From the NCBI GenBank assembly GCA_035548175.1, contig DASZTO010000011.1, positions 1 to 64,000 on the forward strand: a stretch of 64,000 nt of DNA, in the 5' to 3' direction. The notes below the pieces were generated by a model. That model was not told where the DNA came from and did not search any database. It saw only the letters and a program-made list of their open reading frames with translations. Of the stretch, positions 44,629 to 54,044 are shown in pieces. The position numbers and the translations under genes were made by a program. This DNA is from CALCHA01 sp035548175. GTDB taxonomy: Bacteria; Planctomycetota; Phycisphaerae; WQYP01. Each line of letters starts with the position of its first letter. Positions within the stretch are counted from its first letter, which is position 1.

Positions 44629-47623
44629 ACTTTCCGAAAAGGAATTTGGCGGAGATGTGGTAGTCGCCGGTGGCGACCGGGGGTTTGCCGAGTTCGCCGC
44701 CGGATTCGGGGCCGTTGAATTTGGATCCGATGGGGGGAATGGCGTTGAGGATGGAGAGGCCGGCGCTGGGGTAGTTGACGTAGGCGTGGCCGGAGATGTT
44801 GGCGGGCGGGGGCGGAGGAAGCGACGGGGTGAGGAGTTGGAGGTAGAGGTCATCCTGGTTGAGGGAGATGATGATGGGGCCGGCGGAGGTGTGGATCTGG
44901 GCCCATTTGACGTTGGCGTAGTAGCCTTTGAATTCGGGGTAGATCCAGTCGCGGAAGCCGGTGATGGTGTCGTTGTAGGCGGTTTGCCAGACGTTGAGGG
45001 AGCCGCCGGAGAGGCGGTTGGCGTAGGCGCGGTAGGGGCCATTGCCGAGCCAGCGGAAGGAGTGGATGTTGTCGGTTTTGCCGGGGGAGTTGTCTTTGAG
45101 GTCGAAGCCCAGGCCGAAGTAATCGTGGGGGCCGGTGAGGGAGTAGGTGGCGTCGAGGTCGAGTTCACCGGAAGGCTTGACGGTCCAGGTGACGGTTTTG
45201 AGGGGGCCGTTGGCGTAGGTGGCGGTGATGGTTTCGGTTGCGCCGTCCGATTTGTGGGAGAAGGACGCGAGGGTGGCATCGGGGACGGGGGTGGGGGCGG
45301 GGGGTTGCTCGGCGGCGCCGCGCGCGGCGCGCGGGGGCGCGGGGGGATGGGGAAGGGCGACGACGCGCGGGCCATTGGTCAGGGGGAAGGTCGCTTTATC
45401 GCCGGTGAGGGATTGAATGGAGGCGAGGCGGCCGTTTTTTTTATCGAAGATGAAGATGGTGTTTCGGTTGGAGATGGTGAGGGTGTCGTCGGTTTCGTGG
45501 ACGTCCTCGTGGGGAGGCGGGCTATTGTCGGTAAGCGTGGGGCCGAGGATGAGGTTGCGGTATTCGTTGATGTTGGCGGTGGGCCAGACGAAGGTCCAGA
45601 GTTCGTTGCCCTGGGGATCGCTGGCGCGCACGGCGAGGGCGTCGGATTTCTGCCAGTTGGCGGGGAGATCGATGTGCAGCGCGCCGGTGGAGAGGGGTTT
45701 GACGTCGGCGGAGGTGGTTCCCTTGGCGGTGACGGAGTAGCCGGGGTCGCCTTTGAAGGAGCGGAGTTCCCACTGGAAAGTGCATTGAGAGGTGTTGGTG
45801 AAGGAGTAGCGGTTTTCGAGTTTCAGGGTGCCATCGAAATTGTCGGGGAGGGTGCCGGGCTCGGGGAGGATTTCGCTGGATTTGACGGAGAGCATGATGG
45901 GGGACCAGAGTTGTTTGATGGTGTAGAAGGAGCCTTCCTTCTGGCGGTAGGGTCCGAGGATTCCGTCGGGGGCCTGGTTGCCGCGGGTGTCGATTTGGCC
46001 CGTGTCTGGGCGCTTCACGCCTTCATCGACGAGCGCCCAGATGAAGCCGCCGGCGCCGTAGGGGGACTTCATGGTGGCGTTCCAGTATTCCTCGAGGTCG
46101 GCGCCGGCGCCGCCGTCGAAGAGGCCGTGGATCATTTCGGTGGGGAAGTAGACGTTGGGGCCGGCGAGTTTCTGCTGGTGGAGAGCGAAGGAGGGATAGT
46201 GCTTGGTGTCGACGCCGCGGAAGAGTTCCCAGGGATGGAGGACGTGGCGATTTTGCGGGTCGTATTTGTCGAAATCGTCGTTGAGGTTGTTGTTCCAGCC
46301 GCCTTCGTTGCCGTTGTCCCAGAAGAGGATGGAGGGGTGGTTGACGTCGCGGTCGACCATTTCCTTGACGAGCTTGTGGCCGACTTCATCCCCGTAATGC
46401 TGGTGCCAGCCGCCGAGCTCGTCGAGGACGTACATGCCTTGCTGGTCGCAGAAATCGAGGAAGGCGGCATCGGGCGGATAGTGGGAACAGCGGACGGCGT
46501 TCATGTTCATCGCCTTCATGATGGCGATGTCGTCCTTCATGTTCTGGAAGGAGAGGCAGCGGCCGGAGTCGGGCCAGAAGGAGTGGCGGTCAGCGCCTTT
46601 GAGGAGGATGCGTTGGCCGTTGACGAAGAGGCCGGGGTTGGCGACGCCTTCGCCGGAGCGGATTTCGATGGTGCGGAAGCCGAAGGGTTGCTTGACGGTG
46701 TGAATGGTTTTGCCGGATGGGTCTTTGAGGGAGAGCTGGAGGGTGTAGAGGTTGGGGGTTTCAGCGGACCAGGTTTTGGGGTTGGGGAGGGAGCCGGAGA
46801 GGGTGGCGTTCCATTCGCCTTGGGCGTCAACGGTCATCTGCTTGCCGTGGAAAAGGTCGCCGACGGGGTTTCCGTCGGCATCGAGGATCTGGCAGTCGAG
46901 GGTGAGGTTGAGAGCGTTGCTGGCGGCATCGTTCAAGCCGATGAGGGAGGCGGAGAGCTTACCGTCGGCGGTGGCGTTGATAGCGACGTGCGTGATGCAG
47001 TCCTGGGGCATCGCTTCGAGGTAGACGGGACGGAAGATGCCGGCATAGTTCCAGTAGTCGGCGCGGCGTTCGGCGTTGTTCACGGTGGGGTCGGCGGATT
47101 CCTGGTCGACGCTGACTTCGAGAAGGTTGTCCTGGCCGTATTTGACGAGTTTGGAGACATCGTATTTGAAGCGGTAGTAGCCGCCCTGGTGCGTCGGACC
47201 CGCCTGAGTGCCGTTGACGAGCGCGGTGGTGTCGGTCATGGAGCCATCGAAGACGAGGTAGACGCGCTGGCCGGACCAGTTTGCGGGGACGGTAAAGGAA
47301 TGTTTGTAATGGCCGGTGATTTGCGGGACGCCGGAGCGGCGGACTTCGTTGCCGTAGGTGAAGGTGCCGAAGCCCTGGAGTTCCCAGTTGGAGGGGACCT
47401 TGATGGTGGAGGGCCTGTTGGCGTTGTCGCCGGCGGAGACGGTGAAATCCCAGGGGACGGCATCATCTTTGTCGTGGCCGGAGAGATAAAGGGTGCGGGT
47501 GTCAGTGGCCGACGGCGGGGCTTGCGGAGGAGTTTGGGCGCGGGCGAAGGAGGACGCGGCGCAGAGGGCGGCGAGAGTGAGGAGGGCGGCGGGGGTGCGG
47601 GGGGTGGGGGGGGTGGGACGCAT
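44624..47623 (-). CDS. Glycoside hydrolase family 2 (beta-galactosidase-like)
   Basis: A 999-residue exported hydrolase. The signal peptide (to about residue 29) is followed by the sugar-binding jelly-roll (SNWELQGFGTFTYGNEV, YKHSFTVPANWSGQRVYLVF), Ig-like domains, the TIM barrel with ILLKGADRHSFWPDSGR, AVRCSHYPPDAAFLDFCD and acid/base Glu in LFWDNGNEGGWNN, and a probable nucleophile Glu in FPTEMIHGLFDGG. C-terminal beta domains complete the LacZ-like layout. GGAG lies 8 nt before the ATG. The stop codon TAA lies within the repeat arm at 44595-44628. Confidence 0.9.
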   Translation of the reverse strand: MRPTPPTPRTPAALLTLAALCAASSFARAQTPPQAPPSATDTRTLYLSGHDKDDAVPWDFTVSAGDNANRPSTIKVPSNWELQGFGTFTYGNEVRRSGVPQITGHYKHSFTVPANWSGQRVYLVFDGSMTDTTALVNGTQAGPTHQGGYYRFKYDVSKLVKYGQDNLLEVSVDQESADPTVNNAERRADYWNYAGIFRPVYLEAMPQDCITHVAINATADGKLSASLIGLNDAASNALNLTLDCQILDADGNPVGDLFHGKQMTVDAQGEWNATLSGSLPNPKTWSAETPNLYTLQLSLKDPSGKTIHTVKQPFGFRTIEIRSGEGVANPGLFVNGQRILLKGADRHSFWPDSGRCLSFQNMKDDIAIMKAMNMNAVRCSHYPPDAAFLDFCDQQGMYVLDELGGWHQHYGDEVGHKLVKEMVDRDVNHPSILFWDNGNEGGWNNNLNDDFDKYDPQNRHVLHPWELFRGVDTKHYPSFALHQQKLAGPNVYFPTEMIHGLFDGGAGADLEEYWNATMKSPYGAGGFIWALVDEGVKRPDTGQIDTRGNQAPDGILGPYRQKEGSFYTIKQLWSPIMLSVKSSEILPEPGTLPDNFDGTLKLENRYSFTNTSQCTFQWELRSFKGDPGYSVTAKGTTSADVKPLSTGALHIDLPANWQKSDALAVRASDPQGNELWTFVWPTANINEYRNLILGPTLTDNSPPPHEDVHETDDTLTISNRNTIFIFDKKNGRLASIQSLTGDKATFPLTNGPRVVALPHPPAPPRAARGAAEQPPAPTPVPDATLASFSHKSDGATETITATYANGPLKTVTWTVKPSGELDLDATYSLTGPHDYFGLGFDLKDNSPGKTDNIHSFRWLGNGPYRAYANRLSGGSLNVWQTAYNDTITGFRDWIYPEFKGYYANVKWAQIHTSAGPIIISLNQDDLYLQLLTPSLPPPPPANISGHAYVNYPSAGLSILNAIPPIGSKFNGPESGGELGKPPVATGDYHISAKFLFGKS

Positions 47624-47736
47624 GGGGAATCTCCGATAAAGTCTGGAAGGAGAACGGGCAAGTGGTCCGGGAATTTCTTGGGAAACGGCGATAGGTTGCC
47701 ATAAGGTGGCGCCTTGTGTGGTTGCACGTTGCTGGC

Positions 47737-47844
47737 ATTTGACGCGGAGGACGAGAGGGCGCGGAGGTCGCGGAGACGAGAAACAGTTGTCATGTTTTTG
47801 CCGCATCTCCGCGTTCTCCGCGTTCCGTTTCTCCGCGTTGAATA
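47737..47844. repeat. Palindromic CGCGGAG element, left of GxxExxY gene
   Basis: It begins ATTTGACGCGGAGGACGAG and ends with TTTCTCCGCGTTGAAT. The arms are inverted runs of CGCGGAG units with a short middle. Its first 30 nt (47737-47766) are identical to 48360-48389. It ends 54 nt before the GxxExxY ribosome-binding site. Confidence 0.85.
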
Positions 47845-47908
47845 TACCCAGGCGGCCCGGTGCAGAGTCAGCAGCCTGGACTTGAGCGGTTGAATTGAAG
47901 GAGTTTTT

Positions 47909-48307
47909 ATGTTGGAGCTCGAGGCGTTGACGGAGCAGGTGATCGGGGCGGCGATGGAGGTGCATCGGGAACTGGGGCCAGGGTTTCTGGAAAAGGTGTA
48001 TGAAGAGGCTTTGTGCATGGAACTGGAGCTCAGGGGATTAGGGTGGGAACGGCAGGTTGCGGTGCCGCTGAAGTACAAGGGGCGGCAGTTGCGTCGCAAG
48101 CATCGGGTGGACGTGATGGTGGAGGGCGTGCTGGTGGTGGAGATCAAGGCGGTGGAGAAGGTGGTGTGGGTGCATGAGTGTCAATTGGTGTCGTATTTGA
48201 AGGCGGGTGAAAAGAGGGTAGGGCTGTTGTTGAACTTCAATGTGCCGCTGATGAAGGATGGCATTCATCGGCGGGTGATGACGGGGAAATCGCGGCGGTT
48301 GTATTGA
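47909..48307 (+). CDS. GxxExxY family protein (PD-(D/E)XK-like)
   Basis: A 132-residue protein. The family motif is GPGFLEKVYEEAL (GxxExxY) near residue 24. The nuclease-like core follows: the acidic residue in RRKHRVDVMV, and VLVVEIKAVEKV gives the ExK part of a PD-(D/E)XK site. QLVSYLKAGEKRVGLLLNFN is the usual C-terminal signature. It has AAGGAG before the ATG and is intact. It is bracketed by two near-identical palindromic elements, which suggests a functional or historical link. Biological role is unknown. Confidence 0.88.
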   Translation: MLELEALTEQVIGAAMEVHRELGPGFLEKVYEEALCMELELRGLGWERQVAVPLKYKGRQLRRKHRVDVMVEGVLVVEIKAVEKVVWVHECQLVSYLKAGEKRVGLLLNFNVPLMKDGIHRRVMTGKSRRLY

Positions 48308-48359
48308 GGGGGTGCTGTTCCGTGAACAGGTCTGGCATCTTCAGGGGGCGGCCATGGCT

Positions 48360-48451
48360 ATTTGACGCGGAGGACGAGAGGGCGCGGAGACGGTTTTTGG
48401 AATTTTGCTTTCTCCGCGTCCTCCGCGCTCTCCGTTTCTCCGCGTTCAATG
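48360..48451. repeat. Palindromic CGCGGAG element, right of GxxExxY gene
   Basis: A shorter sister of 47737-47844 in the same orientation, with the same ends (ATTTGACGCGG and CTCCGCGTTCAAT). It starts 53 nt past the GxxExxY stop. Confidence 0.85.
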
Positions 48452-48501
48452 AACCGGGCGCGGCGAGAAGAACGTTGAGCAGGAGGGAGTAAGGCCGTGG
48501 G

Positions 48502-49443
48502 TCACTCCTGTTTCAGCGGCAGCGGGTGGCCGCGGCGGGTCCACCAGGCGATGAGTTCCTGGCGGCTGGAGACGGCGAAGCGGGTGTAGAGGGCTTTGAC
48601 GTAGTCGTGGACGGTGTGGGGGGAAAGCTTCATGTGGCGGGCGATCTGGCGTTCGGAGGCGCCGGTGAGGAGGTGCTTGAGGGTTTGGCGGAGGCGCGGG
48701 GGCAGGTCGTCGGGAAAGTCGGGGTTTCTGGCGGCTTCTTCGCGGTACATCCATTCGAGGCCGGCGTGGGCGGCGTGGAGGAGCGTGTGTTCGCGCGTGG
48801 AGAAGGGGCGCTCGTTGGCGGCGCGCAAGAGCAGGAGCGCGTAGGCGGCGGATTCGCCGGGGCGATCGAGCGCGGGATCGGGGCGGAAGAGCGAGAGCAG
48901 CGCGTCGCCCAGGCCGGCGGGATCGCGGTAGGCGTGGACGTGGATATCGGCGCGCCAGGCGGCATCGTCGACGAGGTCGGGGCGATGGAAGGTCAGGAGC
49001 GGAGCGGGCGCCGGATCGGCGAGCAGGCGTGCGAGCGCGGCGCGGGAGAAGGAATCCTGGAACGGGGCGTGGTTGAATTCGTGGAGGAAGGCGGCATGCG
49101 CGGGCGACCCGGCGCGGAAGCCGGTTTCCGTGAGGCCCGCGACGATCGGGGGAGCATCGGGCGAGAGGTCTTTGAGGATAAAGGCGGCGGCGGCCGCGGC
49201 GTGGAGCGCGTCGAGGAGGTGGTTGAGCAGGAGGAGACGGCGCGGGCGGCTGTCGCGTTTTTCGGTCGCCAGGGTGCCGATGAGATTCATGAGGGGCACC
49301 GCATCGCGCAGGTCGAGCGAACCGTGGGGCGTGGAGGGGCTCGGGGGCGCGGAGAGGGAACAGTCTGGAGGCAACGGCACAAATACCTCGCGGGGGGAGG
49401 GGGCGGGCAGACCAGCGGGAGCAGGGGCAACGGCAAGCAGCAT
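48502..49443 (-). CDS. LuxR-type helix-turn-helix regulator
   Basis: A 313-residue regulator. The C-terminal 60 residues are a LuxR/NarL DNA-binding domain (LPPRLRQTLKHLLTGASERQ, IARHMKLSPHTVHDYVKALY). The N-terminal 240 residues form a ligand- or signal-sensing domain that I do not recognise; it is not a receiver domain. The start is uncertain; ATG 49443 is used but has only a weak ribosome-binding site. Confidence 0.75.
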   Translation of the reverse strand: MLLAVAPAPAGLPAPSPREVFVPLPPDCSLSAPPSPSTPHGSLDLRDAVPLMNLIGTLATEKRDSRPRRLLLLNHLLDALHAAAAAAFILKDLSPDAPPIVAGLTETGFRAGSPAHAAFLHEFNHAPFQDSFSRAALARLLADPAPAPLLTFHRPDLVDDAAWRADIHVHAYRDPAGLGDALLSLFRPDPALDRPGESAAYALLLLRAANERPFSTREHTLLHAAHAGLEWMYREEAARNPDFPDDLPPRLRQTLKHLLTGASERQIARHMKLSPHTVHDYVKALYTRFAVSSRQELIAWWTRRGHPLPLKQE

Positions 49444-49595
49444 AATCCGCCCAGGCGAGGGAAGCCCGGCAGGGGAACCTGAAATGCCCGGGCTGGTCAC
49501 CCGTGTGTACGCTCGCAGGGCATAGATTCTGCGCCGGCGCAAGGTTGTCTATTCCCCCGTTCAGGGGGATCGGCGAAAATTTTAAGAGTTTTGTG

Positions 49596-51347
49596 TTAAG
49601 GCGCGGCGGCGGGGGCGGGGGCGGTCCGGGGCTGTGTCGCGGGCAGTTGCCAGACGCACGCTTCCATGCCGCGCTGGAAAATTTTACGCGGCTCGTGCTG
49701 GGCCATGAAGGCGGGATGGCTTTTGCGCAGGTTGCTAAAGACTTCCTGGAAAAGGCTTTCGGTGAAATAGCTGGCGATGAAGAGGGGGGCCCGGGCGGAC
49801 GGGACCGACGCGCGGGAGCGCAGATCGGCGGTGGCGGAGATGCGCAGAATCAGCGCTTCGATGCGCTCGTCGCCGCCGGTGGACAGGGGTTGCGGCGAGC
49901 AGATGCGCACGGCCGAGCCATCCGGAAATTTTCGTAAATACCACGCATAAATGAAATGCTCATCGCCGCCGGCAACGCAGAGAAAGGTTCGGCTGGGGTC
50001 GGGGGTGCGGCGCAGCAGGGCGGCGGCGGAATCGGCGAGGGCGTCGGACACGTAGTTGAGCCGGTTCTGATAGGCCGGCAGATGCAGGTAGAGCTCTTCG
50101 CCATTGAGAATCAACAGAAGCAGCAACGCGACCGCCGGCGCCCAGCGCAGCATGGGCACGGCGGCATCGGCAAGCAGGCGGGCGGCGTGCAGGGCGAAGA
50201 CGAGCATGAAGGGGAGGATGGGCGTCCAGAAGCGGGGCATGTTGAAGGGCCAGAGCAGGTAGAGCGCGATGTAGAAGAGGAGGTAGAGGTCCAGGAGACG
50301 CGTTGGCGAGCGCCCGGGAGAGCGGCGGAGGAGTTGCATGAGCCAGCCCGCGAGCGCGAGCAGGGCGAAGGTGTGGCCGATGAACGAGAGCGGGGCGAGG
50401 TCGGGCGCGACGCGCGGGATGGGGGTGAAGGATTGTGCCAGGTCGTCGAGGTGGCTGGCGGCGAGATCGGCGGCGCGCAGGGCGAGGGCGGGGTAATCGC
50501 GCGGGCGCGCGAAGGAAAATTGGCCGCCGTGGGTGAGGCCGTTGACGAGCTGGTGCGGATAGGAGTTGGGGGCGAGGTCGGTGTAGCGGGTGGCGATTTT
50601 GGTGAGGATGGCGAGGAGCAGGATCAGCAGCAGGGCGCGGAGGCGCTGGCGGAAAGGCGTTTTGCCGGGGAGGAGCGGGTAGAGGAGGGTGGCGGCGATG
50701 CAGACGAGTCCGGCGCCGCGGATGGTGTAGGCGGCCATGGCGAGTGCGGCGATGAGGAGGGTGCGCGGGACCGAGGCGGTCCAGTCGGGGGATTTTTCCG
50801 CGCCGCGCCAGCGCAGGGCGAGGAAGATCCAGAGCAGCGTGGTGAGGGTGAAGGCGGGTTCGGAGAATACGAAAAGGGCGCCTTCGAGGACGTGCCAATC
50901 GGCGGCGAAGAGCGCGGTGATCAGGAGGGCGAGCCAGGGGATGGCGCGCGGCGGCAGCGCGAAGCGTCGGTGATCGCGCGCGAGCAGCGGAAGCAGTTGG
51001 CATGCGAGCAAGTAGGTGATGAGCGCGGAGGCGCAAAGGAGAAGGGCGTTGAGCGCGTGGGGAAGGAAGATCGGGAGTTCCTGGCCGGGGCGGGTGAAGG
51101 GGAGCGCGGCGGCGGCGATGAGCAGCGGGTAGCCGGGCGGATAGAAAGTGTCGCGGCCGATGGTGTCGCGGAGGTGGACGCCGTGGCCGTGGAGGAAGGA
51201 ATCGGCGAGGAGGAGGTAAGAGAATTCATCGGGCGCGGCCATGGCGGAGCGGGCGACGTCCCAGCGGTCGAGATCGTTTTTGTGGACCAGCGTGATGAGG
51301 GGAAGGAGGCAGACGAGGGCGAGGAGAAGGCGGCGGAGGGCGAGCAT
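49596..51347 (-). CDS. GT-C membrane glycosyltransferase (PMT/ArnT-like)
   Basis: A 583-residue integral membrane protein with about ten or more membrane segments. The first extracytoplasmic loop carries the acidic motif APDEFSYLLLADSFLHG and YPPGYPLLIA, as in lipid-linked-sugar-dependent GT-C transferases. The C-terminal 150 residues are a soluble domain (LCVAGGDEHFIYAWYLRKF). Donor and acceptor are unknown. Gene stands alone. Confidence 0.75.
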   Translation of the reverse strand: MLALRRLLLALVCLLPLITLVHKNDLDRWDVARSAMAAPDEFSYLLLADSFLHGHGVHLRDTIGRDTFYPPGYPLLIAAAALPFTRPGQELPIFLPHALNALLLCASALITYLLACQLLPLLARDHRRFALPPRAIPWLALLITALFAADWHVLEGALFVFSEPAFTLTTLLWIFLALRWRGAEKSPDWTASVPRTLLIAALAMAAYTIRGAGLVCIAATLLYPLLPGKTPFRQRLRALLLILLLAILTKIATRYTDLAPNSYPHQLVNGLTHGGQFSFARPRDYPALALRAADLAASHLDDLAQSFTPIPRVAPDLAPLSFIGHTFALLALAGWLMQLLRRSPGRSPTRLLDLYLLFYIALYLLWPFNMPRFWTPILPFMLVFALHAARLLADAAVPMLRWAPAVALLLLLILNGEELYLHLPAYQNRLNYVSDALADSAAALLRRTPDPSRTFLCVAGGDEHFIYAWYLRKFPDGSAVRICSPQPLSTGGDERIEALILRISATADLRSRASVPSARAPLFIASYFTESLFQEVFSNLRKSHPAFMAQHEPRKIFQRGMEACVWQLPATQPRTAPAPAAAP

Positions 51348-51448
51348 GGGGATATGTTATGGGGTGGACCGGAAGGAGGGTACTCGGGAGGGTGCTTTGG
51401 TTGCGTTGGGGCTGGCGAAATCGCCGGGGCGGCGGCTATGATGAGGGC

Positions 51449-51640
51449 ATGAGTGTGACGACGTTCAAAATCGGGAAGAAGGAATATGTGATCATTCCGC
51501 GGCGGACGTACGAGGAGCTGACGCGCGCCGAGCGCGACCAGAAGGACGCGGAGATTGCGCGCAAGGGGCGGGAGGCGTATCTGAGTGGGAAGCTCAAAAC
51601 GGTGTCTCTGGAAGAGGCACGGCGCCGGTGGGGTGTGTAA
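51449..51640 (+). CDS. Antitoxin of a RelBE-type pair
   Basis: A 63-residue protein (TTFKIGKKEYVIIPRRTYEE, then LKTVSLEEARRRWG). The strand followed by a charged helical tail is typical of small Phd/RelB-like antitoxins. Its stop is 3 nt before the toxin ATG. Confidence 0.75.
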   Translation: MSVTTFKIGKKEYVIIPRRTYEELTRAERDQKDAEIARKGREAYLSGKLKTVSLEEARRRWGV

Positions 51641-51643
51641 GCG

Positions 51644-51900
51644 ATGGCCTACAGGGTAGTCATGGACCCGGCGGCGGATCGCGCCGTGGCGAAGCTGCCC
51701 AAGAAAATTCGCGCACGGATTGCGGATCGGCTGGCGGCTTTGGCGGACAATCCGCGTCCGCCGGGCTGTTTGAAATTCTCGGGCAGGAGGCGTATCGGGT
51801 GCGGGTGGGGGATTACCGGATCATTTATACGATTCATGACGATCGGCTGATCGTGCTGGTGGTGGATGTGGGACACCGGCGCGACGTTTATCGGCGGTGA
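51644..51900 (+). pseudogene. RelE/ParE-type toxin, frameshifted
   Basis: The reading frame from ATG 51644 gives a RelE N-terminal half (MAYRVVMDPAADRAVAKLPK, then ALADNPRPPGCLKFSG). Near 51780-51790 the remainder of the family sequence (EAYRVRVGDYRIIYTIHDDR, LIVLVVDVGHRRDVYRR) continues in another frame. One missing base in the TCGGGCAGGAGG stretch explains the change; restored, the protein would be 85 residues, the normal length. Either the toxin is inactivated or there is an assembly error. As it stands the first frame ends at 51850. Confidence 0.85.
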
Positions 51901-52173
51901 TCGGACCGTGCGGGAGCATTGGCGGGCGGCGGGGCGTTTACCACGAAGATAAAGAAGACGCGGGAATCCGCATGCGGCGCGCACAAGTTGGCGCGCGGCG
52001 GAATTACTCGCGCGGGAATTTTTTTGATGCAAGTGGCGGCGCGCCCTGGTGGTTAGGTATTTGTTTGGCTCGTCTCTGTGCGCACAAAGTGGGCGCGGGT
52101 TCCCTATGCAGACGCGTGTGTGCGAGCCGGCGACTGAGTCGGACGCGGCATGCGGATGCTGGAGGAACTTTTC

Positions 52174-53913
52174 ATGGCGACGCTTCCGGGGCTGCAGGTT
52201 GAACTCTTTGGCGATCCGACGCTCACGGGCGACACGGTGGCGGCCCGGGTGGCGTGGCTGCGGGATGTGGTGCGTCCGCGCCTTGAACGATTCCTGGGGT
52301 ACTACCGCAACCTGATGTCGGAACTGGAAGGGGCGCTGCCGTGCGCGGCGGGGACGCGGTTTGCGGTGGCGCCGTTCCGGCAGTTTCAGGAGCTGGGGTT
52401 GCCGGCGCGCTTGACGGGGTTTCGTCGCGGTGCGGATGGCGGGGCCTCGGCGACGGGGCTGATCGACGTGCAGCGCAAGGAGGTGGTGATCGAGAACGAC
52501 ATCGCCTGGCGCATTCACACGCTGGTGGATTTTGCGGCGGGCAAGGCGCCGGCGATCATCAGCCTGGCGCGCGACGCCTCTGTGCGGGCGCGGTTGAACG
52601 CGGTGATTGCGGCGATCGTCGAGTGCGCGGGGGGATTGAGCTTCTTTCAGGAACTGGTGCTGCAGGGGGCGATTTACGGGTCGGCGTGGGTGCATCTGCG
52701 TCCGACGGCGGAGTTGCTGACGCGGTTGAACGGGCTGGGGAAGGCGACCGCGGGCGGCGGGCCGCAGGGTTCGGATCCCGATCAGGGCAGTGCGTTTGAA
52801 GTTGGCGCGGCGGCGGCCGGTCAGGGAGGATCGGCCGTTGCGCGCTGGCTTCAGATGAAGATCGTGGAGACGGGCCGTGTGTGTCCGCTGCCCCGGGGCG
52901 GGGGGATGGGCTGCGAATGCGTGGAGGCGGGGGAGGCGACGCCGGGCTATGCGGCGGTGCTGGCGGACCAGGCGGAGCCCGGAGCGGCGGACGCTTCGGG
53001 AGCGCCCGGATTCCTGGAGCGGCTGCGCGTGTGGTTCGCGCGCGGCGGAAGCGGCGCCAACGGTCGCGCGGCAGGCGAGCAGCTTTCGTTCGACATTTTC
53101 GGGCCCGCGATGTGGCAGCGCTATGTGGATGGCGTGCTGGTGGATACCGGGAGCAATCCGCTGGGATTCGTGCCTTTCGTGCGCTACGAGAACCAGCGCG
53201 ATGCGGCGGCGGGAACGCCGCGCGGGCCGGCGGGCAGCGGCGTGGTCGATACCGGCGTGGGGGAAGTGGAGCCGCTGATTCCTCTGCAGGATGAACTGAA
53301 CACGCGGCTGAGCGATCGGGCGTATCGGGTGACGATGACGGCGTTCCGCATGTTCCTGGGCAAGGGGATCGAGGAATTCGTGAAGCGGCCGATCGGTCCG
53401 GGGCAGATGTGGCAGACGGACAACACCGCGGCGACCGTGGAGGCGTTCGGCGGGGACGCGGCGAGCCCCAGCGAGTCGGCGCACATCGAGGAGGTGCGCG
53501 AGGCGATCGACAAGATCAGCGGGGTGCCTCCGGTGGCGGCGGGGTTGCTGCGGGACAAGCTGGGGAATCTGACGAGCGCCGTGGCGCTGCGATTGACGCT
53601 GGTGGCGCTGTTGGCGCGGACGGATCGGCGGCGCGCGGCGATCACGCGGACGCTGTCGCAGGTGGTGCGGCTGGTGCTGGAGGTGCTGGACCGGGCGGGG
53701 ATCGTGGCGAGCCTGCCGGAGGATCGGGAGATCGACGTGAACTGGCCCAGCGCCGTGCCGGAGGCGGCGACGGACCAGCTTGCCGAGGCGCAGACGAAAC
53801 TGGCGCTGGGGATACCGCGCTCGGTGGTGCTGGGGGAGCTGGGGTATGGCGATCTGGCGCCGGAGGGCGCGAGCGTCGCGGCGGGCGGGGCGGGGAATCC
53901 CGGAGCGAGTTGA
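52174..53913 (+). CDS. Phage portal protein (SPP1 gp6-like)
   Basis: A 579-residue protein with portal layout: an N-terminal wing (ENDIAWRIHTLVDFAAGKAP), LVLQGAIYGSAWVHLRPT, a clip/stem region (VGEVEPLIPLQDELNTRLSD), then the crown-side helix SGVPPVAAGLLRDKLGNLTS followed by ALLARTDRRRAAITRTLSQV. Portals form the dodecameric DNA gate of tailed phage heads. Start ATG 52174 is set by GGAGGA 8 nt upstream. A Gly/Ala-rich insertion (about 200-300) is unusual. The 273 nt before it hold no gene that I can support. Confidence 0.8.
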   Translation: MATLPGLQVELFGDPTLTGDTVAARVAWLRDVVRPRLERFLGYYRNLMSELEGALPCAAGTRFAVAPFRQFQELGLPARLTGFRRGADGGASATGLIDVQRKEVVIENDIAWRIHTLVDFAAGKAPAIISLARDASVRARLNAVIAAIVECAGGLSFFQELVLQGAIYGSAWVHLRPTAELLTRLNGLGKATAGGGPQGSDPDQGSAFEVGAAAAGQGGSAVARWLQMKIVETGRVCPLPRGGGMGCECVEAGEATPGYAAVLADQAEPGAADASGAPGFLERLRVWFARGGSGANGRAAGEQLSFDIFGPAMWQRYVDGVLVDTGSNPLGFVPFVRYENQRDAAAGTPRGPAGSGVVDTGVGEVEPLIPLQDELNTRLSDRAYRVTMTAFRMFLGKGIEEFVKRPIGPGQMWQTDNTAATVEAFGGDAASPSESAHIEEVREAIDKISGVPPVAAGLLRDKLGNLTSAVALRLTLVALLARTDRRRAAITRTLSQVVRLVLEVLDRAGIVASLPEDREIDVNWPSAVPEAATDQLAEAQTKLALGIPRSVVLGELGYGDLAPEGASVAAGGAGNPGAS

Positions 53914-54044
53914 GGCGGAAGGGTCGCGGGCGCGCGTCGTGAGGACCGGAGCAGAACCGTACCGCGTTCGACGACTTCGCAGAGCCCACGGCGCGCGCTC
54001 GCGGCCCTTCCGCGTGAAAAGAGTTCCTTTTTTGGAGGCACATC

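Noticed and set aside
44444..47704. A 1086-codon open frame on the plus strand
   Set aside because: It is the antisense shadow of the GH2 gene, rich in Gly, Val, Glu and Ala, with no family motifs.
51901..52150. Gene upstream of the portal protein
   Set aside because: Possible frames lack a ribosome-binding site and coding-like composition.
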